The notes under the pieces are model-generated. The model had not been told where the DNA came from, did no database searches, and saw only the letters and a list, made by a program, of their open reading frames with translations. From Pseudomonas putida (GTDB lineage Bacteria; Pseudomonadota; Gammaproteobacteria; Pseudomonadales; Pseudomonadaceae): 54,170 bases of DNA. Shown in pieces: positions 8,358-17,064 of this stretch; within the stretch, counting starts at the first letter, position 1; each line of letters opens with the position of its first letter. The position numbers and the translations under genes are program-made. Location: NCBI RefSeq assembly GCF_028682175.1, contig NZ_JANHKS010000040.1:1-54170 (forward strand). Direction: 5' to 3'.

Positions 8358-9389
8358 ATGAAGATGTTGAAATCCACCCTGGCTGTAGTGGCCGCCGCAG
8401 CAGCACTTGGTGTCAGCAGTTTCGCTCAGGCGGGCGCGACACTGGACGCCATTCAGAAGAAAGGCTTCATTCAGTGCGGTGTGAGCGACGGTCTGCCAGG
8501 TTTCTCGGTACCTGACAAAGACGGCACCATCAAAGGTATCGACGCCGACTTCTGCCGCGCCGTAGCCGCTGCTGTGTTTGGCGACGCCAAGAAGGTCAAG
8601 TTCAGCCAGCTGAACGCCAAGGAGCGTTTCACTGCGCTGCAATCCGGCGAGATCGACATCCTGTCCCGCAACACCACCTGGACCAGCTCCCGTGATGCGA
8701 GCATGGGTCTGGTGTTCCCGGGCTTCGTGACCTACTACGACGGCGTTGGCTTCCTGGCCAACAGCAAGCTGGGCGTGAAGAGTGCCAAGGAACTGGACGG
8801 CGCGACCATCTGTATTCAAGCCGGTACCACCACCGAGCTGAACGTGTCCGACTACTTCCGCGCCAACGGCCTGAAGTACACCCCGATCACCTTCGACACC
8901 TCCGACGAAAGCGCCAAGTCGCTGGAATCCGGCCGTTGCGACGTGCTGACCTCCGACAAATCGCAGCTCTACGCACAACGCTCCAAGCTGGCTTCGCCAA
9001 AAGACTACATCGTGCTGCCTGAAACCATCTCCAAAGAGCCTCTGGGCCCGGTCGTTCGTCGCGGTGACGAAGAGTGGACCACCATCGTTCGCTGGGTTGG
9101 CTACGCGCTGCTGAACACCGAAGAAGCTGGCGTGACGTCGAAAAACGTCGAAGCCGAAGCCAAGTCCACCAAGAACCCGGACGTAGCCCGTCTGCTGGGT
9201 GCTGACGGCGACTACGGTCCGCAGCTGAAACTGCCGAAGGACTGGGTCGTGAAGATCGTCGCTCAAGTGGGTAACTACGGCGAAATCTTCGAGAAGAACC
9301 TGGGTAAATCCACGGCTCTGGAAATCGACCGCGGTCAGAACGCCCTGTGGAACGCAGGCGGCATTCAGTACGCACCACCAGTACGTTGA
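8358..9389 (+). CDS. aapJ: General L-amino-acid ABC transporter, periplasmic binding protein AapJ
   Basis: 343 residues with a Sec signal peptide (1-25, ...SFAQAGA). This is a SBP_bac_3 family solute-binding protein of the glutamate/aspartate/general amino-acid type; LSRNTTWTSSRD and IQAGTTTELN are conserved ligand-pocket segments. It captures amino acids in the periplasm for AapQM. GGAGG precedes the ATG. It is first in aapJQMP and separated from aapQ by a strong hairpin. Confidence 0.94.
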   Translation: MKMLKSTLAVVAAAAALGVSSFAQAGATLDAIQKKGFIQCGVSDGLPGFSVPDKDGTIKGIDADFCRAVAAAVFGDAKKVKFSQLNAKERFTALQSGEIDILSRNTTWTSSRDASMGLVFPGFVTYYDGVGFLANSKLGVKSAKELDGATICIQAGTTTELNVSDYFRANGLKYTPITFDTSDESAKSLESGRCDVLTSDKSQLYAQRSKLASPKDYIVLPETISKEPLGPVVRRGDEEWTTIVRWVGYALLNTEEAGVTSKNVEAEAKSTKNPDVARLLGADGDYGPQLKLPKDWVVKIVAQVGNYGEIFEKNLGKSTALEIDRGQNALWNAGGIQYAPPVR

Positions 9390-9396
9390 TTGACCT

Positions 9397-9427
9397 GTGC
9401 CCGGCTGCGTGATCCGCAGCCGGGCAC
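9397..9427 (+). terminator. Strong hairpin between aapJ and aapQ (attenuator or RNA stabiliser)
   Basis: Perfect 13-bp arms GTGCCCGGCTGCG / CGCAGCCGGGCAC with a 5-nt loop, starting 8 nt after the aapJ stop. No T-run follows. Such elements usually allow higher expression of the binding protein than of the membrane genes, by 3'-end protection or partial termination. Confidence 0.75.
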
Positions 9428-9455
9428 TTCGTTGCATCTATTCCGGGGCACTCCC

Positions 9456-10637
9456 ATGCAAAATCAAATCAGCGCACCCAAGCAGAGGCTATCCCTCAGC
9501 GACCCTAAAGTGCGTGCGTGGCTATTTCAGATAATCACGGTTATCGCTGTAGTCGCGATGGGTTGGTATCTGTTCGATAACACCCAGACCAACCTGCAAC
9601 ATCGGGGCATCACCTCAGGTTTCGGTTTCCTTGAAAACAGTGCCGGCTTCGGCATCGCGCAACACCTGATTCCGTTCAAGGAATCGGACACCTACGCGCG
9701 GGTTTTCCTCATCGGTTTGCTCAACACGCTGCTGGTCACCTTCATCGGCGTGATCCTCGCGACACTGCTGGGCTTCATCGTCGGCGTGGCGCGGCTGTCC
9801 AACAACTGGATCATCAACAAGCTGGCGACGATCTACGTCGAAGTGTTCCGTAACATTCCGCCGCTGCTGCAGATCCTGTTCTGGTACTTCGCGGTGTTCC
9901 TGACGCTGCCGGGGCCTCGTGCGGCCCATGGCTTCTTCGGATCGTTCTTCGTCAGCAGCCGTGGCCTGAACATGCCTGCGGCGATCACTAACCAGGCCAC
10001 CTGGCCGTTCGTCATCAGCATCCTGCTGGCCATCGTCGCGACGGTGTTCATGGCCAAATGGGCGAACAAGCGTTTCGAAGAAACAGGCGTGCCGTTCCAC
10101 AAGTTCTGGGCCGGCCTTGGCCTGATGATCGTGATCCCGGCGCTGTGTGCGCTGGTCTTCGGCGCACCGGTGCACTGGGAAGTGCCTGAGCTCAAGGGCT
10201 TCAACTTCGTCGGTGGCTGGGTATTGATCCCTGAACTGCTGGCCCTAACCCTGGCCCTGACCGTGTACACCGCAGCGTTCATCGCTGAAATCGTGCGCTC
10301 GGGCATCAAGTCGGTCAGCCACGGCCAGACCGAAGCGGCTCGCTCGCTGGGCCTGCGCCCGGGTCCGACCCTGCGCAAGGTCATCATCCCGCAAGCCCTG
10401 CGGGTGATCATTCCGCCTCTGACCAGCCAATACCTGAACCTTGCGAAGAACTCTTCGCTGGCCGCCGGTATCGGTTACCCGGAAATGGTTTCGCTGTTCG
10501 CCGGTACCGTGCTCAACCAGACCGGTCAGGCCATCGAAGTCATTGCCATCACCATGAGCGTGTACCTGGCGATCAGTATCAGCATTTCCCTGCTGATGAA
10601 CTGGTACAACAAGCGCATTGCGCTGATCGAGCGGTGA
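9456..10637 (+). CDS. aapQ: General L-amino-acid ABC transporter permease AapQ
   Basis: 393 residues. It is an inner-membrane permease of the HisM/GlnP class with about eight hydrophobic segments. The EAA-type loop (HGQTEAARSLGLRPGPTLRKV) contacts the ATPase. The frame opens upstream at 9390, but the ATG at 9456 (MQNQISAPK) gives the family N-terminus and avoids reading through the intergenic hairpin. It pairs with AapM. Confidence 0.93.
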   Translation: MQNQISAPKQRLSLSDPKVRAWLFQIITVIAVVAMGWYLFDNTQTNLQHRGITSGFGFLENSAGFGIAQHLIPFKESDTYARVFLIGLLNTLLVTFIGVILATLLGFIVGVARLSNNWIINKLATIYVEVFRNIPPLLQILFWYFAVFLTLPGPRAAHGFFGSFFVSSRGLNMPAAITNQATWPFVISILLAIVATVFMAKWANKRFEETGVPFHKFWAGLGLMIVIPALCALVFGAPVHWEVPELKGFNFVGGWVLIPELLALTLALTVYTAAFIAEIVRSGIKSVSHGQTEAARSLGLRPGPTLRKVIIPQALRVIIPPLTSQYLNLAKNSSLAAGIGYPEMVSLFAGTVLNQTGQAIEVIAITMSVYLAISISISLLMNWYNKRIALIER

Positions 10638-10647
10638 GGAAACGCGC

Positions 10648-11742
10648 ATGACATCCCATATTTTCAAACCCGACATGCCGCCGCCGAGCAAAGTCTTCGG
10701 CCCGGTGGCATGGATGCGCCAGAACCTGTTCTCGAACTGGCTCAACACCCTGTTGACCCTGTTCGCGATCTACCTGATCTGGCTCGTCGTTCCACCGCTG
10801 CTCAGCTGGGCGATCTTCGATGCCAACTGGGTCGGCACTACCCGCGCCGACTGCACCAAGGCGGGTGCCTGCTGGGTGTTCATCGAACAGCGCTTCGGCC
10901 AGTTCATGTACGGCTACTACCCGCAGGAGCTGCGCTGGAGGGTCGATCTGACCGTGTGGCTGGCGATCATTGGTGCAGCGCCACTGTTCATCAAGGCGGT
11001 GCCACGCAAGGCAGTCTACGGCCTGTGTTTCCTGGTGCTGTACCCGATCATTGCCTACGTCCTGCTGCACGGCGGTTTCGGTCTGCAGGAAGTGGCGACC
11101 AGCCAGTGGGGCGGCCTGATGCTGACCCTGGTCATCGCCACCGTAGGTATCGCAGGCGCCTTGCCGCTGGGCGTGATCCTGGCACTGGGGCGTCGCTCGG
11201 ACCTGCCGGCGATCCGCGTGCTGTGCGTGACCTTCATCGAGTTCTGGCGCGGCGTTCCGCTGATTACCGTGCTGTTCATGTCCTCGGTGATGCTGCCGCT
11301 GTTCCTGCCTGAAGGCATGAACTTCGACAAACTGCTGCGCGCCCTGATCGGCGTCATCATGTTCCAGTCGGCCTACGTGGCCGAGGTGGTGCGCGGTGGC
11401 ATGCAGGCCATCCCTAAAGGCCAGTACGAAGCGGCCGCAGCGATGGGCCTGGGTTACTGGCGCCGCATGGGCCTGGTGATCCTGCCGCAAGCCCTGAAAA
11501 TGGTCATTCCGGGCTTGGTCAACACCGTGATTGCGTTGTTCAAGGACACCAGCCTTGTAATCATCATCGGCCTGTTCGACCTGCTCAACAGCGTCAAGCA
11601 AGCCGCCGCCGACCCGACCTGGCTCGGCATGGCAACAGAGGGCTACGTGTTCGCGGCCCTGGTGTTCTGGATCTTCTGTTTCGGCATGTCCCGCTACTCC
11701 ATGCATCTGGAGCGCAAGCTGGACACAGGCCACAAGCGTTAG
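10648..11742 (+). CDS. aapM: General L-amino-acid ABC transporter permease AapM
   Basis: 364 residues, the second membrane subunit. Several hydrophobic helices and the conserved loop KGQYEAAAAMGLGYWRRM for AapP contact are visible. It begins 10 nt after aapQ with GTGAGGAAA as ribosome site, and aapP follows after 11 nt, so it is one operon. Confidence 0.93.
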   Translation: MTSHIFKPDMPPPSKVFGPVAWMRQNLFSNWLNTLLTLFAIYLIWLVVPPLLSWAIFDANWVGTTRADCTKAGACWVFIEQRFGQFMYGYYPQELRWRVDLTVWLAIIGAAPLFIKAVPRKAVYGLCFLVLYPIIAYVLLHGGFGLQEVATSQWGGLMLTLVIATVGIAGALPLGVILALGRRSDLPAIRVLCVTFIEFWRGVPLITVLFMSSVMLPLFLPEGMNFDKLLRALIGVIMFQSAYVAEVVRGGMQAIPKGQYEAAAAMGLGYWRRMGLVILPQALKMVIPGLVNTVIALFKDTSLVIIIGLFDLLNSVKQAAADPTWLGMATEGYVFAALVFWIFCFGMSRYSMHLERKLDTGHKR

Positions 11743-11753
11743 GAGTTTATGAG

Positions 11754-12518
11754 ATGAGTGAAGCTATCAAAAAGCCCCTGGGCGCCGAAGGCATGATCCG
11801 GATGGAAGGCGTACACAAGTGGTACGGCCAGTTCCACGTGCTTAAAGACATCAACCTGAACGTGCGTCAGGGCGAGCGTATCGTCCTGTGCGGTCCGTCG
11901 GGTTCGGGCAAGTCGACCACCATTCGCTGCCTCAACCGTCTGGAAGAACACCAGCAGGGTCGCATCATCGTCGATGGCACCGAGCTGACTTCGGACCTGA
12001 AGCAGATCGAAACCATTCGCCGTGAAGTGGGCATGGTGTTCCAGCACTTCAACCTGTTCCCGCACCTGACCATCCTGCAGAACTGCACGCTGGCGCCGAT
12101 GTGGGTACGCAAAATGCCGAAGAAAAAGGCCGAAGAAATCGCCATGCACTACCTGGAGCGCGTACGCATTCCGGAGCAGGCGCATAAATACCCGGGCCAG
12201 CTTTCCGGCGGTCAGCAACAGCGTGTAGCGATTGCCCGTGCCCTGTGCATGAAGCCGAAAATCATGCTGTTCGACGAGCCGACCTCCGCCCTTGACCCGG
12301 AAATGGTCAAGGAGGTTCTGGACACCATGGTCGGCCTGGCGGAAGAAGGCATGACCATGCTCTGCGTGACCCACGAAATGGGCTTCGCCCGCACCGTGGC
12401 CAACCGCGTGATCTTCATGGACAAAGGCGAAATCGTCGAACAGGCCGCGCCGAACGACTTCTTCGATAATCCGCAGAGTGATCGTACCAAGCTGTTCCTC
12501 AGTCAGATTCTGCATTGA
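11754..12518 (+). CDS. aapP: General L-amino-acid ABC transporter ATPase AapP
   Basis: 254 residues. Walker A GPSGSGKST (47-55), signature LSGGQQQR (150-157), Walker B IMLFDEP (170-176) and the His-switch THEMGF are all intact. It drives AapQM import. GGAG precedes the ATG. Its last 38 codons and its terminator occur a second time at 19288-19453, marking the junctions of the inserted segment. At codons 238-239 this copy reads GAT AAT where the other reads GAC AAC. Confidence 0.95.
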   Translation: MSEAIKKPLGAEGMIRMEGVHKWYGQFHVLKDINLNVRQGERIVLCGPSGSGKSTTIRCLNRLEEHQQGRIIVDGTELTSDLKQIETIRREVGMVFQHFNLFPHLTILQNCTLAPMWVRKMPKKKAEEIAMHYLERVRIPEQAHKYPGQLSGGQQQRVAIARALCMKPKIMLFDEPTSALDPEMVKEVLDTMVGLAEEGMTMLCVTHEMGFARTVANRVIFMDKGEIVEQAAPNDFFDNPQSDRTKLFLSQILH

Positions 12519-12565
12519 GTTAACAGCGGTTGTGGCAAAGAACCCGGGCCTTGTGTCCGGGTTTT
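12400..12565 (+). repeat. Direct repeat DR-L: aapP 3' end plus terminator
   Basis: 166 bp identical to 19288-19453 except at three positions (12467, 12470 and 12556; all T here, C in the other copy). The constant offset of 6888 nt shows no indels. The two copies bound the AT-richer operon and look like the duplication left by insertion of an island at the aapP 3' end. Confidence 0.93.
12541..12565 (+). terminator. Terminator of the aap operon (left copy)
   Basis: Arms AACCCGG / CCGGGTT followed by only four T residues and then GAAATG. The right-hand copy (19429-19455) has a longer T-run, so this one may be weaker. Confidence 0.65.
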
Positions 12566-12610
12566 GAAATGACAAGGTGAGTTGAAGTGCATCAGCGGAT
12601 GTCGTATCAG

Positions 12611-13693
12611 TCACCAAGGGAACGAAAGCTGAATATCGTCCTGAATTTTCTTCTTGACCTTCACTGAAAGCCCTATTAAACGAACTGCTCTTCCTCCCCC
12701 GCGAGTCTCCCATAACTTCCTACAGAGTGTAATGAAAGTGTCCCTGCATAGCCGATTAGAGGGCACTTCTGTGGAAGAAGTGGAAAAGTCAGAAAATTTG
12801 AGCTTTGCCAAGTTTTTGATAATTTGGTGATCATCTCCAATTTCACTAACCCGCTCGGCCAAGCCATGAAGCAAACTTTTCAGCTGTAGCAGACATTCAG
12901 AAAGTGTGCAGCAGTCCTGAGGGAAAGTTGTTTCGATGCCTACGGACTTAATATTGCTGCATTCTTCAGGGGGTATTTCGATACCTTGGCAGCGTTCCCA
13001 GACATAGTATCCATGTATCCCGAGGTACTGCACCAACGCAGGAATTTTGTCTTCTGTAACATCTTTGCCATAGCGACACCCCAGATTTTCAAGCACCGCA
13101 TATGTCTTAGGGCCAACCCCAGGGATTTTCCGAACGTCAAGGTCGCGTAAAAAGTCTTGAACCAAATCAGGCGGTATGACGAACATGCCATTGGGTTTGC
13201 GAACTTCCGAGGCGATTTTGGCTAAGTATTTCAGCGGCGCCACTCCCGCTGAAGCAGTCAAGTTCAGTTCCCGCTGAATCGTGGCCCTGATATCTGCGGC
13301 CATGCGAGTAGCAGAGCCGTTGAAATGCTTCTGCCCAGTGACGTCAAGAAAGGCCTCATCTAATGATAAGAACTCAACATCATCGGTATAACGAGCGAAT
13401 ATGTTTTGCAGCTTTTTTGTGAACTCTTCATAGATTTTGAACCTGGCGGGTAATAGCACCAGATCCGGACATAAACGATGAGCCATCGCAGTCGCCAAAC
13501 CGCTCCGCACCCCGAATTCTCTAGCAATATAGTTCGCGGTGCTGATGACTCCCCTTTCAGAAGCTTTCCCGCCTACTGCGACAGGTCGACTCGCCAGATG
13601 GGGTGAGTCGAGAAGCTCAACGGAAACAAAAAAAGAGTCCATATCAATATGTATGAATTTGCGCTGCAGTAGTTGTTTTGAGGTTATGCTCAT
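12611..13693 (-). CDS. dinB: DinB-type Y-family translesion DNA polymerase (Pol IV) carried in the island operon
   Basis: 360 residues. The palm motifs DMDSFF (D17, D19) and SLDEAFLDV (D112, E113) supply the metal-binding acids; the helix-hairpin-helix KIPGVGPKTYAVLENLG and a little-finger domain follow. The C-terminal QLSFPW resembles a beta-clamp binding peptide. It inserts nucleotides opposite damaged bases. It is the last gene of the minus-strand operon, 19 nt after the ornithine decarboxylase stop. Low-GC codon use suggests it came with the island and is probably an extra copy beside a core dinB elsewhere. It appears intact. Confidence 0.92.
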   Translation of the reverse strand: MSITSKQLLQRKFIHIDMDSFFVSVELLDSPHLASRPVAVGGKASERGVISTANYIAREFGVRSGLATAMAHRLCPDLVLLPARFKIYEEFTKKLQNIFARYTDDVEFLSLDEAFLDVTGQKHFNGSATRMAADIRATIQRELNLTASAGVAPLKYLAKIASEVRKPNGMFVIPPDLVQDFLRDLDVRKIPGVGPKTYAVLENLGCRYGKDVTEDKIPALVQYLGIHGYYVWERCQGIEIPPEECSNIKSVGIETTFPQDCCTLSECLLQLKSLLHGLAERVSEIGDDHQIIKNLAKLKFSDFSTSSTEVPSNRLCRDTFITLCRKLWETRGGGRAVRLIGLSVKVKKKIQDDIQLSFPW

Positions 13694-13712
13694 TTATGTA
13701 GTAATCTGCATG

Positions 13713-15857
13713 TCAATTCAGAGCATTATCTAGTACATTGACCAAAATAGACGCTTCGCCGTTATCCCCCTGAGTGTAATGTAACCCTTGAATATGGGGA
13801 GCGAACTCAGGGTATCGGTCAATGAGTTGCTGAATTACTAAGAGGTAGTCAATCAAGGCTGCGTTCCAGCGTTCGCCAGGTGCGATGCACATAACTCCCG
13901 GAGGATAAGGAATCACGCCTTCGGCAGATACGCAGCCTTGCGCGGCTGCGAGAGGAACAAGTCTTGTTTGTCCACGTATAAATGCTTGATTGGCTTCGTA
14001 CGGAGAAAAGCTGGGAGGTGTCGATGTGTCTAAGCTAAATAGGCTTGATTGGAGTTGCTGAATTTTTGAATCGATGAAGAGATCATTGATACTGGTACAC
14101 AATTGACGCAGTGACAAATTAGAGTAGCGGCTTCCAGACCTTGCGAGAGAGGGGAATAGATGTATAACATTCGTGTCGTTGAGGATGTGGAGTTCCAGTA
14201 CCGTTAGTGTATGTGCCAAACGATCAAGGTGCGCGTTTTTTGTAGAGGGTGAGATTAAGAGTGTGAAATTGTAAAAGTCGCATTTTTCTGGCGTAAAATT
14301 CATTTCCCTTAGATACTGAGCAACAATGCTCGCGGGAATAGATAGATAACCTGTTTTTTTTGCCTCCCTACAAGCATTTGTTGTCAGGATGATTTTGCAG
14401 GGGTCCATGAAATGAAGATCCGCTTCGATGGGGCATGATTTTTCATTGAAGGGTTTGAATTCAGCTGGGCGTGAATCACCCGTGGACGGGCTGCGTAAAA
14501 CATATGGAATCTGAGATTCGCCGCCAGAATAGACCTTTATGAGTTTGCAACTGCGATCAATTGTTTTTCTAAATTTGTTAGCTATGGAGACCGCAGAATT
14601 CCATAATTCTCTGCCGTGCCCATTGGCATGCAGTGCAGCGTTGACTTCTAATGACATGAACAACGGATAAAATGGGCTGGTGGATGCGTGCAGCATGAAG
14701 GCGCTCTCGAATAAATGGCGCGAGCAATAGCGAGACTGATTTTTGATGTGCTGATCTTTCTTATGTATTTGTGAGGTCTGAGAGAATCCCGCCATTTGCT
14801 TGTGGACCGACTGCGTAACGACGATGCCTGGTGCATTGGCCGGCAAGTCCCCGATCAACGGGGATAAATGGGAAAGTTGATCGACAAAAGGCTCGTAGCC
14901 CAGCCAGGCAGAATCGAACAGCACGTAATCACATAAGTGACCGATCCGTTGTAGTAAAGCCATGGCGTTTACCACAACACCATCGCACGTAGCATGCTGC
15001 ACGATCGCCAAACGAAAAGGCCTTTCTTGTTTCGCTTTCGTGCCGTCGATTCTTGACACTCTGGTTCTGAGCATATCTTCACTAAGAGCTCCCTTGCGGT
15101 AGCCGCCAAGCACACCTAGTTCGTCGCGATGATTGTCCAAGAATACTGCCCGGGCTCCGCACTGAACCAATGCACCCAAGTACACAGATTTGTGATTGTT
15201 TCTATCCATCAGCACTATGTCCCCAGCACTGAGCAGTGCGCTGGCTACAATTTGGTTCGCCGTGGAGGTTCCATTGAGTACAAAATATGTCTCGTCGGAG
15301 TTGAATACCTCTGCGGCAAGGTTTTCTGCCTGCCGAATTGGCCCTTGATGGCTAAGAACATCGCCCAGTTCGGGGGCTGCATGTGGAATGTCTACATTGA
15401 AAATGTTTTCTCCCAGCATTTCTTTGAAACGTAACCCCGCAGGATGCAGATCTAGATAATGTCCGCCTTGGTGCCCAGGGCACGCAAAGGTGGGCCTTTT
15501 CATCGAAGTGAATTGTGATACTGTCGCGGTAAACGGAGGAAGCGCTTTTAATTCAAACTGACCAGCCGCATTGAGTATTTGCGTCAGTGTCGTCTCTGAC
15601 AATGGTGTACTCAGGATACACGATTCGTACTGAGCTAACGGTGTGTTATTTAGTTCGTGGGCGCATATATCAATCAAGAAAAGGGGCGTCCTCCACGTGC
15701 TGACACATTTGATCACACTGTCATTGAACGCGTCCTCTTTGCTAAGAACCAGTGCTGAGGCAATCCCCAGATTGAGAAGGTTATGAAATTTTATTACTTC
15801 CACTCCGGTGTTTTGGAAAGGAACGATTTTTAGGCTAGATACAATTTTTATCTGCAT
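13713..15857 (-). CDS. PLP-dependent ornithine decarboxylase, enterobacterial SpeC/SpeF type
   Basis: 714 residues, the size of E. coli SpeC (711). It has an N-terminal wing domain (~1-105), then a fold-type I PLP domain: LNGTSTANQ (194-202), DRNNHKS, FDSAWLGYEPF (~314-324), and the Schiff-base lysine K353 in TQSVHKQMAGFSQTSQIHKK, followed by HASTSPFYPLF. Closeness to SpeC/SpeF around K353 supports ornithine to putrescine over lysine or arginine. The usual Pseudomonas ODC is a different fold (~390 residues), so this gene is atypical for the host. It overlaps the MFS gene by 23 nt. Confidence 0.88.
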   Translation of the reverse strand: MQIKIVSSLKIVPFQNTGVEVIKFHNLLNLGIASALVLSKEDAFNDSVIKCVSTWRTPLFLIDICAHELNNTPLAQYESCILSTPLSETTLTQILNAAGQFELKALPPFTATVSQFTSMKRPTFACPGHQGGHYLDLHPAGLRFKEMLGENIFNVDIPHAAPELGDVLSHQGPIRQAENLAAEVFNSDETYFVLNGTSTANQIVASALLSAGDIVLMDRNNHKSVYLGALVQCGARAVFLDNHRDELGVLGGYRKGALSEDMLRTRVSRIDGTKAKQERPFRLAIVQHATCDGVVVNAMALLQRIGHLCDYVLFDSAWLGYEPFVDQLSHLSPLIGDLPANAPGIVVTQSVHKQMAGFSQTSQIHKKDQHIKNQSRYCSRHLFESAFMLHASTSPFYPLFMSLEVNAALHANGHGRELWNSAVSIANKFRKTIDRSCKLIKVYSGGESQIPYVLRSPSTGDSRPAEFKPFNEKSCPIEADLHFMDPCKIILTTNACREAKKTGYLSIPASIVAQYLREMNFTPEKCDFYNFTLLISPSTKNAHLDRLAHTLTVLELHILNDTNVIHLFPSLARSGSRYSNLSLRQLCTSINDLFIDSKIQQLQSSLFSLDTSTPPSFSPYEANQAFIRGQTRLVPLAAAQGCVSAEGVIPYPPGVMCIAPGERWNAALIDYLLVIQQLIDRYPEFAPHIQGLHYTQGDNGEASILVNVLDNALN

Positions 15858-17046
15858 TATTTTCTTTCTTCCAAGCCAATGGAGAGATACATAGCAGTAA
15901 TGCCATGCTAATAAATGTCGCGGGTCCTGCTATCAGGAACATCAGGCTCGCGATAATTCCAGACAGGCCATCGCCAACAACGGCTGTAAAATAGTAGAGC
16001 GAATAGTTTCTGCCCATATTTGTTGGGTGTGATAAGCGCTGTATGTTTGTCACGATTGCAATGTCAACAAATGCACCAGTGAATCCTACGAATATTATCA
16101 GTAGTACGAAAGTACACTTGCTTGTCGTCAGGAAAAGAGCCGCTGCCAAAAATAGCAATCCATATAGGAACCAGTATCTGACCAGCGTGTCTGCAGTAGT
16201 GGTAGGATTGAATCGAACGTAGAGTAAGCTTCCCAGGACGGTTCCGCCTGCTAATACTGAAGAAATAAACCCTACAGCAGCTTCTGATTCAAATGTTTCC
16301 ATGACCGCAGCTGGCAAAATAAAGCGTATTAATGACGTAGCAAACATTGCACATAGGGTGGTGCAAAAAACAACCTTAAAGAGAGGTTTGTTCGTTTGCT
16401 GCATGTTATGCATCCCATGAAGGGCACCTTTGAATATGTCTTTGAAATTAAAGCTATCCTTTTTTTTTCTGGTCGAGGAGTGTAAAGTGAGTATGCACAG
16501 TAGCGATGCAATTAAGCTAAACGAAAAAAAGGCGAAGGCATGATGGGGAGTAGATATGATCGTGATGATCGAAAAAAACAGTGGCCCGAGGATAGATGCG
16601 CAATCCTCAATCACTTGTAATCGGCTGTTGATTGAAGGCAGATTTTCCGAGTCTACTGTCTCTGGAAAAAAAGCACGGAATGTAGGTGTGTGCACGCAGT
16701 CGAGAGCGGTCATACACAAAGCAGCAATCACGATTTCTGGAATGCTGGGTTTAGCGGTTGTCAGCATTAAACATAACGAGACGGCTACTGTGATTTTCAG
16801 TAGATCTACGACGATTAATATGATTTTCTTGTCTACGTTGTCTGCCAGCCATCCTCCAATGGGTGAAAAAAAGGCACTCGGCATATAGCGAATAAAGTAT
16901 ACTAATCCAACGTCAAGTAGATCGCCGTTGACTAGGGATACCACCGTTACAGCAAACGCTATCTCGAATGTGAATTCACCTAGTTTCGTAAAAAAGAAAG
17001 AATATGAGAGCTTCTGTATTTGATGGTGTGCACGAATCATTGGCAT
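15835..17046 (-). CDS. MFS efflux transporter (MFS_3/EntS-like) of the island operon
   Basis: 403 residues with 10-12 hydrophobic segments. The MFS loop motif between helices 2 and 3 is seen as GGWLADNVDKK (~60-70). The pattern resembles drug and siderophore exporters. It sits between the radical SAM gene (18 nt upstream) and the decarboxylase gene (overlap), so export of the cluster product or a polyamine-like compound is the natural reading. AT-rich codons match the island. Confidence 0.85.
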   Translation of the reverse strand: MPMIRAHHQIQKLSYSFFFTKLGEFTFEIAFAVTVVSLVNGDLLDVGLVYFIRYMPSAFFSPIGGWLADNVDKKIILIVVDLLKITVAVSLCLMLTTAKPSIPEIVIAALCMTALDCVHTPTFRAFFPETVDSENLPSINSRLQVIEDCASILGPLFFSIITIISTPHHAFAFFSFSLIASLLCILTLHSSTRKKKDSFNFKDIFKGALHGMHNMQQTNKPLFKVVFCTTLCAMFATSLIRFILPAAVMETFESEAAVGFISSVLAGGTVLGSLLYVRFNPTTTADTLVRYWFLYGLLFLAAALFLTTSKCTFVLLIIFVGFTGAFVDIAIVTNIQRLSHPTNMGRNYSLYYFTAVVGDGLSGIIASLMFLIAGPATFISMALLLCISPLAWKKENNADKNCI

Positions 17047-17064
17047 GCTCAGCTCAACCCAAGT

